Shown here: positions 22,640-35,489 of the stretch, in pieces
Layout of the letters: each line of letters starts with the position of its first letter
How positions within the stretch are numbered: position 1 is the stretch's first letter
From: Serripes groenlandicus
Lineage: Eukaryota; Mollusca; Bivalvia; Cardiida; Cardiidae
Direction: 5' to 3'
Length of the DNA: 64,000 bases
Assembly: GCA_031761405.1 (NCBI GenBank)
Contig: JASEVX010000008.1
Coordinates: 40,589,175-40,653,174, forward strand
Made by a program: the position numbers and the translations under genes
Notes under the pieces: model-generated
Told to the model about the DNA's origin: nothing
What the model saw: the letters and a program-made list of their open reading frames with translations, nothing else
Database searches by the model: none

Positions 22640-22830
22640 ATTGATTGATTGGGGTTAAATAACCCCATTTTCAACACGTTTTCAGTTATTGCATGGCAGC
22701 CAGGTTTACCTACCCACATGTTTCTTCTCTCACACCAGTACTCAAGTATTTCCAAGCAACTGGCTGCTTTACAACATAGACTGTTAGCCTATTGGTGGAA
22801 GTTGAATGTTGGGTTCGAACTCACAACCCC
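22640..22830 (-). mobile_element. SINE fragment split by a MITE
   Basis: Reversed SINE: tail GATTGATTGATTGGGGTTAAAT, body with CCTATTGGTGGAAG, and part of the B box (GGTTCGAACTCACAACCCC), where a MITE begins. Confidence 0.6.
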
Positions 22831-23060
22831 TTAACCCTTTCCCTCATATAGATGCTTTCTGACGCCTCTGCAGCAGACGACTTTTTGAAAATATTGTAAC
22901 AAAAGAAGAAATTGCACAAAACGTGCAATTTCTCCTTTTGTTACAATGTTTTCCACTTTTAGTCATAGGTTATCCATTCAATTATAGACATTTTCCATTA
23001 TTTGACAAAATATGTTTAAAGTCGTCTGCTGCGGAATTGTCGTATAAGGGAAAGGGTTAA
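22831..23060. mobile_element. TTAA-MITE, complete, inserted in a SINE
   Basis: 230 bp, TTAA to TTAA, with all hallmark blocks; right end TAAGGGAAAGGGTTAA. Confidence 0.8.
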
Positions 23061-23249
23061 TTGATATGCATAAATTTAGCTACTTGGCCTCAGATGGATT
23101 TAGAAGACTGCATGTAATACTTCTACATTCGTATTATGTATTTTTTACATAAAAACGGTAGATGGGATATAATTTATAATTGAGATTGACAAAATTGTTA
23201 AAAACAAGAGTGTTCCAAGAAGGACATGTGTTGCCTGCCAATATTTCAG

Positions 23250-24012
23250 TTAACAAAAGGGCTATGATGGCCCTAGTTCGCTCACCTGTATTGTGCAATA
23301 TGATTTCTAATACAAAACACATTAAGACAATTATTCTGACAAAGATTCAAAATGCAACCTCCAGAGTGTTAACAAGATTTTCCTTCATTTGGCCTAGTGA
23401 TCTTCTTTTTTTTTACCCGATATGACCAACATATTCCAACATGGACTAGATATGCTCAAAGTAAAAATGTGACCTTCAGAGTTTGAATAATATTTTCCTT
23501 TATCAACCTAGTTTCTAACCCAATATGATCCATATTCAAACTTGACCTAGGAATAATTCAGACAAATATGCTGAAAAAAGTTCAAGTGGCTGAAGTGAAA
23601 AATGCGGCATCCAAATTGTTAACAAGATTTTCCTTCAATTTGGCATAAAGACCTAGTTCTTGACATGGCATGACCCATATTCAAACTTGGCCTAAATATC
23701 ATTTAGATAAATATTCTGACTAAATTTCAAGCTGCTGTAGCAAAAAATGTTCAAGTTCAAAATGTGGCCTCCAGAGTGTTAACAAGATTTCCCTTTAATT
23801 TGACCGAGTGACCTATTTTTTGACCTCATATGGCCCAGTTTGGAACTTGTCCAAGATGTGATGGAGATGAATGTTCTAATAAACTTTCATGAAGATAGGA
23901 TACAAAATGTAGCTTTTAGAGTGTTAACAAGGGCAATTGTTGATGACGGACGGATGCCAGACAAACTGTGATCACAATAGCTCACCTTGCACTTTGTGCA
24001 CAGGTGAGCTAA
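23250..24012 (+). mobile_element. Pearl-like element, fourth subfamily
   Basis: Starts AACAAAAGGGCTATGATGGCC. Core units of about 170 bp contain TTAACAAGATTTTCCTTCA and ATGACCCATATTCAAACTTG. Ends in GACGGACGG, ATCACAATAGCTCACC, a hairpin (GCACTTTGTGC) and CAGGTGAGCTAA. A related AACAAGAG start at 23203 suggests an overlapping remnant. Confidence 0.7.
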
Positions 24013-24499
24013 TTAAAGTGTGACAGACAGGCAGATTGACAGACAAATGACAGATGCAGTGATCACTATGTGTATCCCTATCACTGCAGGTGACACAATT
24101 AGTATCACACACATGGAATATGCCTACCACTAATTAACTAAAACTGTCAATTAATATTAATAACAATTTTAATATTTATAGCAACCCCTGTAAACAAATT
24201 TTCTTTTTATTTCTAAAATATTTCTTCTAAAACATTAACAATTATTGAAATTAATGGATGTACTCCAAAATGTCAATTAATATTTATAGCAACCTCTGTG
24301 ATCAAATGTTCTTTATGTTTCTAAAATATTTCTTCTAAATCATGAACATTTTTTAAATCAATGGATTCCAAACTGCCCAAGCTTTTAATATTCTCTGCTC
24401 CTCTTGATGTTTAATTTTTCCATAGACATTCATAGATTTTCAGCTAGCAGTTGCTGAAAAATAGGCCTAACATGGGAAACTGAAGGGTACAAAGCACTT

Positions 24500-24720
24500 C
24501 ATTGTTTTATTGGTGTTATACACCATTTTCAACATTTTCTAAATTATATTATGGCGACAGTTCACTCATTCATAATCCCTGGGTAAACCAGTACTAGGCT
24601 AAGAAATGACTGCCTTGCCCAAGGGCAGGACCACAATGACCATGGTGCTGCAACTTGGGATCATACCCGGGAAGCCTAGTTCAAAGCCCCAGACGCACCC
24701 ACAGCGGATTCCTACAAAGC
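24500..24720 (-). mobile_element. SINE of the GGGCAAGGCA type, reversed
   Basis: On the minus strand it has a B-box-like GGTATGATCCC, CTGCCCTTGGGCAAGGCAG and CTAGTACTGGTTTACCC, as in the complete copy at 50030-50253. Confidence 0.55.
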
Positions 24721-24791
24721 ACTTGAATTGGCACCCATATGCCTGTACAAATTAATAGGGGAGCATAACAAATGAGCTGTTGGAATTAATC

Positions 24792-25737
24792 AAACCTTTC
24801 CCACATATATCAGAAACATCTTGGAAAAAAAATGAAAAATCCCTGTAAATTTATATAGGGAAATATTTGAGCAGAGTTGAAAACATAATGAGAAATTTAT
24901 CCTTTTGCTACAATATTTTTTAAAGTCTTCTATTGTAGAGGCATCAAAATGAGTATACATGAGGGAAAGGGTTGAGACTTTGTTAAAAGATATACTTTCA
25001 GGTGTATTGAATATGTCATATTGATGGAAACAACTACGTGTATTTGAACACAAAACATTTGCATAATTATAAAACCCATAAGAATATTTTAATATATAAT
25101 GTTCATAATGTTTTATCCGTTATCTTAACCCTTTCCCTCATATAGACACTTTCTGACGCCTCTGCAGCAGACAGCTTTTTGAAAACATAGTGCTCAAAAC
25201 AAGCAATTTCTCCATTTGCCACAATGTTTTTAACTTTATTTAATTATTATATATTTACTTCTATTTAGATATTCCATAATTTGTATTGTAGTTCTCAATG
25301 TCGTCTGCTGCAGATTGTTGCATGTCGGATAGGATTAACTATCGTAAAATATATTATATTTGATCAAATATTAAATAAATATTGACAAATGCATACATGA
25401 TACATGCATTATCAATTAGTCATATTAATAATTAAGGTAACTAGTGCAATTTGAATTATAACTTATCATCATCAATTCGTCTGTAAAGAGTTTTTGATGT
25501 GCTGTCAAAAAGCAATAATAAAACTTAAGACTTAAACCCTTTCCCACATGCAGACACAGTTTGATGCATTTGCAGCAGACAACTTTTGCAAACATTGTGG
25601 GGAAAATCGCTTTAAATCAAAAGTTTTCTTCTCTATTCTAAAATTACACTTACATTAAGGGAGATCCAAATTTTCCTTCCAATAAATATTCAATGTCATT
25701 TGCTGCAGACATGTTCTCATTTCAGAAAAGGGTTAAA
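24792..25737. mobile_element. Three TTAA-MITE copies of differing age
   Basis: About 24792-24974 (shortened, right end GAGGGAAAGGGTTGA), 25125-25337 (left end intact, right GGATAGGATTAA) and 25532-25736 (TTAAACCCTTTCCCACATG to AGAAAAGGGTTAA). Confidence 0.6.
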
Positions 25738-26041
25738 CTTTTTAAATTTCTTCTTTTGTCAATGAACTGGCCTTATCTCTTAGAAGAGTTCCTTAATTTG
25801 CCTGCTATTTTCTTCAGACATTTTCAATTTCAAAGGTCTTTATGGCAGCACAAATACATGTTATGAGTTAATAAATAAAATAAAATTCAATACATTTCAG
25901 ATTAATATAATTATGTGTGTTGATTAAGCAATTAATTACAAAACAGGACCAACAACACATATTATCTTTTAGACTGTTGTAAATGCTGTTGCAAAAGATA
26001 AACTGAGTGGTGGTCTCCAAAACTCAACCTTAAGGCTTTGT

Positions 26042-26117
26042 GAACAGTGCATAGCCAGATCAAACTGCACAGATCTGCAAGCGCATCTGTGCAGTCTGAT
26101 CTGGCTATGCACTGTTC
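26042..26117. repeat. 76-bp near-perfect hairpin
   Basis: Arms of 33 bp (26042-26074 and 26085-26117) pair with a single mismatch around a 10-base loop; each contains GCATAGCCAGATC. It could be a tiny fold-back element. If transcribed within the host intron it would form a strong stem. Confidence 0.75.
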
Positions 26118-26308
26118 ACTTATTAGTGATAAAGTTTTTCAAGAAACTTCGATAAAGCAGTATCCTTTTGGATTCTTTAGCATGGATTAATAGTTACTTT
26201 AAAATGTGGTTATCACAGAGCACCTAAAGGAGCAACTTTTCCTTTTTTACCTAAATCAGAGCTCTAGATCTAGGTAAGGGGCATTTTTTCATGTTCTAAA
26301 GACCTTTG

Positions 26309-26475
26309 TTAACCCTTCACCTCATACGACAATTCCGCAGTAGATGACTTTGGAACATATTTTGTCAAAAAATAGGAAATCTCCCTGGATAAACAAACCA
26401 GTACTAGGCTATAAGAAGTATACCTTGCCCAAGAGCACTCCACCATGACCGACTGGGGATCAAACAGACAATTAT
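26309..26475. mobile_element. MITE left fragment joined to a reversed SINE fragment
   Basis: TTAACCCTTCACCTCATACG to GGAAATCTCC, then directly TAAACAAACCAGTACTAGGC...CTTGCCCAAGAGCAC of the SINE at 50.1 kb. Confidence 0.5.
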
Positions 26476-26741
26476 TTTGAGTACCCACATCATAGGGTTG
26501 GTTGTGTAATAAGAAATATATTATAGGGCAAAAAGCTGTAATACCCCAGCTTATCTGGACCTCGGCAAAATGTCTATAGCTTTGTGAACAAATTTAATTA
26601 TGCTCTCCTTTTTGAAAGAGCATAAAGCACCTAAACATATAGAACATAACTTTACACATCACACTTGTTGTTAAATGTGATTATCCACATCAAAATGTTA
26701 CTGTTGGTTAAATAAATACAATCTCCACAACCATACACTAC

Positions 26742-26789
26742 CTCCTTGGCTTCATCAGCATCTGCCTGTGTGGCAATGGGCGGAGCACC
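26742..26789 (-). CDS. Exon 7 of the MINDY-4-like gene
   Basis: A 48-nt exon runs from acceptor CCATGACAG to donor GTAGTG, in phase 0 at both ends. It encodes GAPPIATQADADEAKE, a small acidic linker. The frame is the only plausible one. The surrounding intron carries SINE, MITE and pearl sequences, and the exon itself is not repeated in the window. Confidence 0.58.
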
Positions 26790-26907
26790 CTGTCATGGGA
26801 ATTTTATAAACATGAAATGCCAATAAGTTGTTGTTGAACAGACACATGTTTTGTTATTTTTTTATATAATACATCACAATCATAAATATCTAGTACTATT
26901 ACTATAT

Positions 26908-27862
26908 CAACACATGCAGATGCATTCTGGAACATTTGCAGCAGAAGATTTACAAAAAACAAGAGGCCCATGAGGGCCTATGCTCTACTGGTATGGTTCT
27001 TTGCTCATTTTCAATCCAGAGCATGTATGTATGATGAAGATCGGATAGTAAATGGAGGCTCTTTTGTGTTCACAAGCTGTATTATAGCAATTTTTACAAT
27101 TTCATGGGCCATAATCCAGCCGGATCTGGCTGGTTTTCAAAAGGAACCAAGCTCTCATCAATATTTAACTACTATCTAAGTTTGGTGAAGATCAGATAGT
27201 AAATAGAGCCTCTATTGTGTTCACATGCTCAATTATAGCAATTTGAACAATTTCAAGGGCCATAATCCAGTCTAGCTGGTTTTACGGAAGGAACCGAGCT
27301 CTCATGGATATCTAACTACTGTATAAGTTTGGTTGAGATACAATCAAAAGTGAAGACTGTATCGTGTTAACAAGCTCTTTTATAGCAATTTTTACCATTT
27401 CAAGGGCCATAATCCAGTCATGCATGAGCGGATCTGGCTGGTTTTCGAAACGAACCGAGCTCTCATGGATATCTAACTACTGTATAAGTTTGGTTGAGAT
27501 ACCATTAAAAGTGAAGACTGTATCGTGTTAACAAGCTCTTTTATAGCAATTTTGACCATTTCAAGGGCCATAATCCAGTCATGCATGGGCGGATCTGGCT
27601 GGTTTTCGAAAGGAACCGAGCTCTCATGGATATCTAACTACTGTATAAGTTTGGTTGAGATACAATCAAAAATGAAGACTGTATCGTGTTAACAAGAAAT
27701 TGTTTACGGACGGACGGACGGACGCACGCACGGACAAAACGCCACGACATAAGCCCTTCTGACCTTTGGCCAGTAGAGCTAAAAACACATTGTGGGACAA
27801 GGAGGAATTGGTCATAATAAGTAATAACTCTTCTTGACGTCTGCAAGTGAGAAAAAGGTTAA
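26908..27862. mobile_element. TTAA-MITE split by a pearl element
   Basis: Left remnant CATGCAGATGCATTCTGG...GCAGCAGAAGATTT, right remnant from 27786 (CACATTGTGGGACAAGG) to AAAAAGGTTAA. Confidence 0.5.
26958..27785 (+). mobile_element. Pearl-like element, second subfamily
   Basis: AACAAGAGGCCCATGAGGGCC start, about four core units of 178 bp, ACGG/ACGC tract and the AGAGCTAAAA end, matching 14453-15483. Confidence 0.75.
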
Positions 27863-27962
27863 AAGAAGTGCCGTTGTAGAACATTTTATAAACAGGCCTT
27901 TGTTCCTAAGAGATGGTCTTTATGAGAGGTCAACTGTATTAAACTTTTGAAAACAATTAATA

Positions 27963-29261
27963 AACAAGAGGGCCATGATGGCCCTGGATTGCTCACCTTA
28001 ATTATACAATGTACTGCAATCTGAATGCATCCTCCACAGTGTTAACAATATTTTCCTTCATTTGGCCTAGTGATCTATATTTTTTTACCTGATATGACCC
28101 ATATTCCAACATGGACTAGATATCATCAAGACAACATTCTGACAAAGTTTCAACTTGCTCAAAGTAAAAATGCGGCCTCCGGAGTTTGAACAATATTTCC
28201 TTTATTGACCTAGTTTCTGATCCAATATGACCCATATTCGAACTTGACCTAGATATAATTCGGACAAACATTCTGACCAAATTCAAAGCTGCTGCAGCAA
28301 ACAATTCGGCATCCAAAGTGTTCACAAGATTTTCATTCTATTTGATCTAATGACCTAGTTTTTGACCCAGCATGACCCATATTCGAACTTGGCCTACATA
28401 TCATCAAGAAAAACATTCTGATAAAGTTTTATCATGCTGAAATTAAAAATGCAGTATCCAGAGTGTTAACAAGATTACCCTTCAATTTGGCCTAGTGTTT
28501 AACCCAGCATGACCCATATCCGAACTTGGCCTAGATATCATTTAGACAAATATTCTGACCAAATTTCAAGCTGCTGAAGGAAAAAATGTGGCATCCAAAG
28601 TGTTAACAAGATTTTCTGAAGCGACATGCGGCTTTTACAGAGTTAACAAGATTTTCCCTCAATTTGGCCTAGTGACCTAGTTTCTGATCCAATATGACCC
28701 ATATTTGAACTTGATCTAGATATCTTTAAGACAAACATTCTGACAAAATTTCAAGCTGCTGAAGCAAAAAATGCGGCATTCAAAGTGTTTACAAGATTTT
28801 CCTTCAATTTGACCTAGTGACCTAGTTTTTGACCCGGCATAACCCATATTCGAACTTGATCTAGATATCTTTAACACAAACATTCTGACAAAATTTCAAA
28901 CTGCTGAAGCAAAAATTGTGGCCTCTGGAGTGTTAACAAGATTTATCTTCAATTTGACCTAGTGACCTACTTTTTGACCCAACTTGACCCATGTTCGAAC
29001 TTGACCTACAAATCATCTAGACAAACATTCTGATAAAGTTTCAACATGCTAAAGTTGAAAATGTGGCCTCCAGAGTGTAAACCTTCAATTTGACCTAGTG
29101 ACCTAGTTTTTGACCTCATATGGCCCATTGGATGCAAAATGTAGCCCGTAGAGTGTTAACAAGCTCAAATGTTGACGACGCACGACACACGACGGCCGGA
29201 CGCCGGAAAAAATGTGATCACAATAGCTGACCTTGAACTTCGTGCATAGGTGAGCTAAAAA
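27963..29261 (+). mobile_element. Pearl-like element, fourth subfamily, long array
   Basis: AACAAGAGGGCCATGATGGCC start, seven or so core units of 130-170 bp (TGTTAACAAGATTTTCCTTCA, TTTGACCTAGTGACCTAG, CATATTCGAACTTG), a GACG-rich segment, and a GGTGAGCTAAAA end. Internal deletions make unit lengths uneven. Confidence 0.75.
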
Positions 29262-29809
29262 GAATAAAAAATCTGCAAAAAGTGAAGATTGTTGATACAA
29301 AGATGAAAATCATATGACAAATGTCTATCGCTTTTATCAGCAAAGTAACAAGCAGTATCTCGGTGTAGGCCTTGCGATTTTCAATATATATATATAGGCA
29401 TATACGATAATGCTCGATCTACAACTCAATTCGGCTACACTTTCAGCATTGATTGCTAATTGACGCTAGAATGTACAGACATGTCTAACTTGTACACTGC
29501 ATGACATTGTGTCCTTTAAACTTTTGTTAACCAGTCTTATCATCTAGACACTTTCATACATTGCAACAACTACAAAATAAAGCGTTTATAATATTGAGAT
29601 TTAAGAACAATCAATAACCAGTCTCGCAAGCTATTTATAGAACCTTTTGGAATTTCCATTTTGGCGAGGTGTTTTGAGAGTACTTTGCAAGGCAGATAGA
29701 ACGTGCAATGATATTTATTATCTGCCTAAACATGAAGAAAGATAATATTGACATATTTTAACTCTATGAAGATATTATCTCGATAAATCTCAAATCTTAG
29801 AGTATCAAT
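29262..29809. other. Unique intronic sequence
   Basis: No exon or repeat recognised. Lies between a pearl element and the satellite block. Confidence 0.35.
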
Positions 29810-32800
29810 CCGGTGTCGTATAGTATTATGACCCCCGCGGTTAAATGACCCGCGGGTCGTTTTACCGCTATTGTAAAATGACCCGCCCTATTGTAAAATG
29901 ACCCCCCCTATTTTTTCCATCTTATTCCTTTTTTAATGTAGTATTTGCAATAGTTCAGTGCACAATAGCCTGTTTGGAAACACAATATAGCGTGACCAGT
30001 CAATTATGATGAACTTAAAATAATTAAGATGTGTGTGTGTGTCGGGGGTCACTTTACCATGGCCATAGTAAAATGACCCCCCCCCCCTATTTTTTTCATC
30101 TTATACTATTTCATTGTACTATTTATAATTACAAAGTCAATAATAAACTGCATTGATTTAAAATTTAGTTTTATCAGTGAATTATAATAATAAAAAAAAG
30201 GATTTTGGAGGGGGGGTCACTTTACCATGGCCATAGTAAAATGACCCCCCTATTTTGTTCATCTTATACCATTTTATTGTACTATTTATAATTACAAAGT
30301 CAATAATAAACTATATTGATTTAAAATTTAGTTTTATTGGTGAATTATAAGTTTAAAAAAAAAGGAATTTGGAGGGGGGGGTCACTTTACCATGGCCATA
30401 TTTAAATGACCCCCCCTATTTTTTTCATCTTATACTATTTCATTGTACTATTTATAGTTACAAAGTCAATAATAAACTGTATTGATTTAAAATTTAGTTT
30501 TATCAGTGAATTTTAATAACAAAAATAAAGGAATTTGGAGGGGGGGTCACTTTACCATGGCCATATTTAAATGACCCCCCTATTTTTTTCATCTGATACA
30601 CTATTTCATTGTTCTATTTATAGTTACAAAGTCAATAATAAACTGTATTGATTTAAAATTTAGTTTGATCGGTGAATTATAATAAAAAAAAAAAGGAATT
30701 TGGAGGAGGGGTCACTTTACCATGGCCATAGTAAAATGACCCCCCCCCCCCCCCCATTTTTTTCATCTTATACTATTTCATTGTACTATTTATAGTTACA
30801 AAGTCAATAATAAACTGTATTGATTTAAAATTTAGTTTTATCAGTGAATTTTAATAACAAAAATAAAGGAATTTGGAGGGGGGGTCACTTTACCATGGCC
30901 ATATTTAAATGACCCCCCTATTTTTTTCATCTGATACACTATTTCATTGTTCTATTTATAGTTACAAAGTCAATAAGAAACTGTATTGATTTAAAATTTA
31001 GTTTGATCGGTGAATCATGATAAAAAAAAAAAGGGAATTTGGAGGAGGGGTCACTTTACCATGGCCATAGTAAAATGCCCCCCCCCCCCGCCCTATTTTT
31101 TTCATCTTATACTATTTCATTGTACTATTTATAGTTACAAAGTCAATAATAAACTGTTTTGATTTAAAATTTAGTTTTATCAGTGAATTATAATAACAAA
31201 AATAAAGGAATTTGGAGGGGGGGTCACTTTTCCATGGCCATATTTAAATGACCCCCCTATTTTTTTCATCTGATACACTATTTCGTTGTTCTATTTATAG
31301 TTACAAAGTCAATAATAAACTGTATTGATTTAAAATTTAGTTTTATCGGTGAATTATAATTAAAAAAAAGGAATTTGGAGAGGGGGTCACTTTACCATGG
31401 CCATAGTAAAATGACCCCCCCTATTTTTTTCATCTTATACTATTTCATTGTACTATTTATAGCTACAAAGTCAATAATAAACCGTATTGATTTAAAATTT
31501 AGTTTTATCAGTGAATTATAATAAAAAAAATAAAGGAATTTGGAGGGGGGGTCACTTTACCATGGCCATATTTAAATGACCCCCTTATTTTTTTCATCTT
31601 ATACTATTTCATTGTACTATTTATAGCTACAAAGTCAATAATAAACCGTATTGATTTAAAATTTAGTTTTATCAGTGAATTATAATAAAAAAAATAAAGG
31701 AATTTGGAGGGGGGGTCACTTTACCATGGCCATATTTAAATGACCCCCTTATTTTTTTCATCTTATACTATTTCATTGTACTATTACTATTTATAGTTAC
31801 AAAGTCAATAATAAACTGTATTGATTTAAAATTTAGTTTTATCAGTGAATTTTAATAACAAAAATAAAGGAATTTGGAGGGGGGGTCACTTTACCATGGC
31901 CATATTTAAATGACCCCCCTATTTTTTTCATCTGATACACTATTTCATTGTTCTATTTATAGTTACAAAGTCAATAATAAACTGTATTGATTTAAAATTT
32001 AGTTTGATCGGTGAATTATAATTAAAAAATACAAGGAATTTGGAGGAGGGGGTCACTTTACCATGGCCATATTTAAATGACCCCCCTATTTTTTTCATCT
32101 GATACACTATTTCATTGTTCTATTTATAGTTACAAAGTCAATAATAAACTGTATTGATTTAAAATTTAGTTTGATCGGTGAATTATAATAAAAAAAAAAA
32201 GGAATTTGAGGAGGGGNNNNNNNNNNNNNNNNNNNNNNNNNNNNNNNNNNNNNNNNNNNNNNNNNNNNNNNNNNNNNNNNNNNNNNNNNNNNNNNNNNNN
32301 NNNNNNNNNNNNNNNNNNNNNNNNNNNNNNNNNNNNNNNNNNNNNNNNNNNNNNNNNNNNNNNNNNNNNNNNNNNNNNNNNNNNNNNNNNNNNNNNNNNN
32401 NNNNNNNNNNNNNNNNGGGTCACTTTACCATGGCCATAGTAAAATGACCCCCCCTATTTTTTTCATCTTATACTATTTCATTGTACTATTTATAGCTACA
32501 AAGTCAATAATAAACCGTAATTGATTTAAAATTTAGTTTTATCAGTGAATTATAATAAAAAAAATAAAGGAATTTGGAGGGGGGGTCACTTTACCATGGC
32601 CATATTTAAATGACCCCTCTTATTTTTTTCATCTTATACTATTTCATTGTACTATTTATAGCTACAAAGTCAATAATAAACCGTATTGATTTAAAATTTA
32701 GTTTTATCAGTGAATTATAATAAAAAAAATAAAGGAATTTTGGAGGGGGGGTCACTTTACCATGGCCATATTTAAATGACCCCCTTATTTTTTTCATCTT

Positions 32801-35489
32801 ATACTATTTCATTGTACTATTTATAGTTACAAAGTCAATAATAAACTGTATTGATTTAAAATTTAGTTTTATCAGTGAATTTTAATAACAAAAATAAAGG
32901 AATTTGGAGGGGGGGTCACTTTACCATGGCCATATTTAAATGACCCCCCTATTTTTTTCATCTGATACACTATTTCATTGTTCTATTTATAGTTACAAAG
33001 TCAATAATAAACTGTATTGATTTAAAATTTAGTTTGATCGGTGAATTATAATTAAAAAATAAAGGAATTTGGAGGGGGGGTCACTTTACCATGGCCATAT
33101 TTAAAATGACCCCCCTATTTTTTTCATCTGATACACTATTTCATTGTTCTATTTATAGTTACAAAGTCAATAATAAACTGTATTGATTTAAAATTTAGTT
33201 TGATCGGTGAATTATAATAAAAAAAAAAAGGAATTTGGAGGAGGGGTCACTTTACCATGGCCATAGTAAAATGACCCCCCCCCCCCCATTTTTTTCATCT
33301 TATACTATTTCATTGTACTATTTATAGTTACAAAGTCAATAATAAACTGTATTGATTTAAAATTTAGTTTTATCAGTGAATTTTAATAACAAAAATAAAG
33401 GAATTTGGAGGGGGGGGGTCACTTTACCATGGCCATATTTAAATGACCCCCCTATTTTTTTCATCTGATACACTATTTCATTGTTCTATTTATAGTTACA
33501 AAGTCAATAAGAAACTGTATTGATTTAAAATTTAGTTTGATCGGTGAATCATGATAAAAAAAAAAAAGGAATTTGGAGGAGGGGTCACTTTACCATGGCC
33601 ATAGTAAAATGCACCCCCCCCCCGCCCTATTTTTTTCATCTTATACTATTTCATTGTACTATTTATAGTTACAAAGTCAATAATAAACTGTTTTGATTTA
33701 AAATTTAGTTTTATCAGTGAATTATAATAACAAAAATAAAGGAATTTGGAGGGGGGGTCACTTTTCCATGGCCATATTTAAATGACCCCCCTATTTTTTT
33801 CATCTGATACACTATTTCGTTGTTCTATTTATAGTTACAAAGTCAATAATAAACTGTATTGATTTAAAATTTAGTTTTATCGGTGAATTATAATTAAAAA
33901 AAAGGAATTTGGAGAGGGGGTCACTTTACCATGGCCATAGTAAAATGACCCCCCCCTATTTTTTTCATCTTATACTATTTCATTGTACTATTTATAGCTA
34001 CAAAGTCAATAATAAACCGTATTGATTTAAAATTTAGTTTTATCAGTGAATTATAATAAAAAAAATAAAGGAATTTGGAGGGGGGGTCACTTTACCATGG
34101 CCATATTTAAATGACCCCCTTATTTTTTTCATCTTATACTATTTCATTGTACTATTTATAGCTACAAAGTCAATAATAAACCGTATTGATTTAAAATTTA
34201 GTTTTATCAGTGAATTATAATAAAAAAAATAAAGGAATTTGGAGGGGGGGTCACTTTACCATGGCCATATTTAAATGACCCCCTTATTTTTTTCATCTTT
34301 TACTATTTCATTGTACTATTTATAGTTACAAAGTCAATAATAAACTGTATTGATTTAAAATTTAGTTTTATCAGTGAATTTTAATAACAAAAATAAAGGA
34401 ATTTGGAGGGGGGGTCACTTTACCATGGCCATATTTAAATGACCCCCCTATTTTTTTCATCTGATACACTATTTCATTGTTCTATTTATAGTTACAAAGT
34501 CAATAATAAACTGTATTGATTTAAAATTTAGTTTGATCGGTGAATTATAATTAAAAAAAAAAAGGAATTTGGAGGAGGGGTCACTTTACCATGGCCATAG
34601 TAAAATGACCCCCCACTATTTTTTTCGTCTTATACTATTTCATTGTACTATTTATAGTTACAAAGTCAATAATAAACTGTATTGATTTAAAATTTAGTTT
34701 TATCAGGGAATTATAATAACAAAAATAAAGGAATTTGGAGGGAGGGTCACTTTACCATGGCCATATTTAAATGACCCCCCTATTTTTTTCATCTGATACA
34801 CTATTTCATTGTACTTTTTATAATTACAAAGTTAATAATAAATTGTATTGATTTAAAATGAATTATAATAAAAAAAAAAGGGAATTTGGAGGGGGGGGGG
34901 GGTCACTTTACCATGGCCATAGTAACATGACCCAATGAATTGGTAACACTGTATTTTGTTTCCATATATTAGACATCACTCAATAATGGCAACTAGTGCA
35001 TTAAAAGTGAAGAAGATAAAACAAATAGTGTGTGCGTGGGGTGTAAGGGGGGGGGGGGGGGGGGGGGTGTCATTTTAGTATGGCCATGGTAAAATGCCTC
35101 CCCTCTCCCACCTAACACTTGTTTTTTTTTTACTTATCGAAATTCACTGGACATACTTAATTTTGATTCCAAAGATGTATAAAAATAAATAAATATGGGG
35201 AGTCGTTTTACAATGGCCATGGTAATATGACCCCCTTTATCATATTTTTTATATTTGATCATATTTCATTGGTAACACTAGTTTTTCTTTCCATACCATC
35301 TTTTATGCTTAAATAATTGCAAACAGTACATTAAAAAAGGATTCAGATGAAAATGTTAGGGGGGGGTCATTTTACAATGTGGGGGGTCATTTTACCATAG
35401 CGGTAAAATGACCCGCGGGTCATCTTACCATATAGTAAAATGACCCGCGGGTCATTTTACAGGCGGGTCAAAATAATATATGACACCGG
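29810..35489. repeat. 5.7-kb satellite block bounded by inverted repeats
   Basis: About 165-bp monomers are repeated head to tail from about 30050 to 34910. Two variants alternate for much of the block: one with CCATAGTAAAATGACC and CATCTTATACT, one with CCATATTTAAATGACC and CATCTGATACACT. Each junction contains a palindrome centred on CCATGGCCAT, with GGGTCACTTTAC on one side and GTAAAATGACCC on the other. The whole block is flanked by inverted ends (CCGGTGTCGTA at 29810; its complement TATGACACCGG ending 35489) and by GACCCGCGGGTC palindromes at both sides. No coding sequence is seen. Confidence 0.85.
32217..32416. other. Assembly gap (200 N)
   Basis: Exactly 200 undetermined bases inside the satellite block. 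The round length suggests a placeholder, so the true repeat copy number is unknown. Confidence 0.95.

Noticed and set aside
32166..32447. Open frames across the N run
   Set aside because: They exist only because N codons are not read as stops.
30050..34910. CRISPR-like array
   Set aside because: The repeats are contiguous satellite monomers without variable spacers, and the window is animal nuclear DNA.
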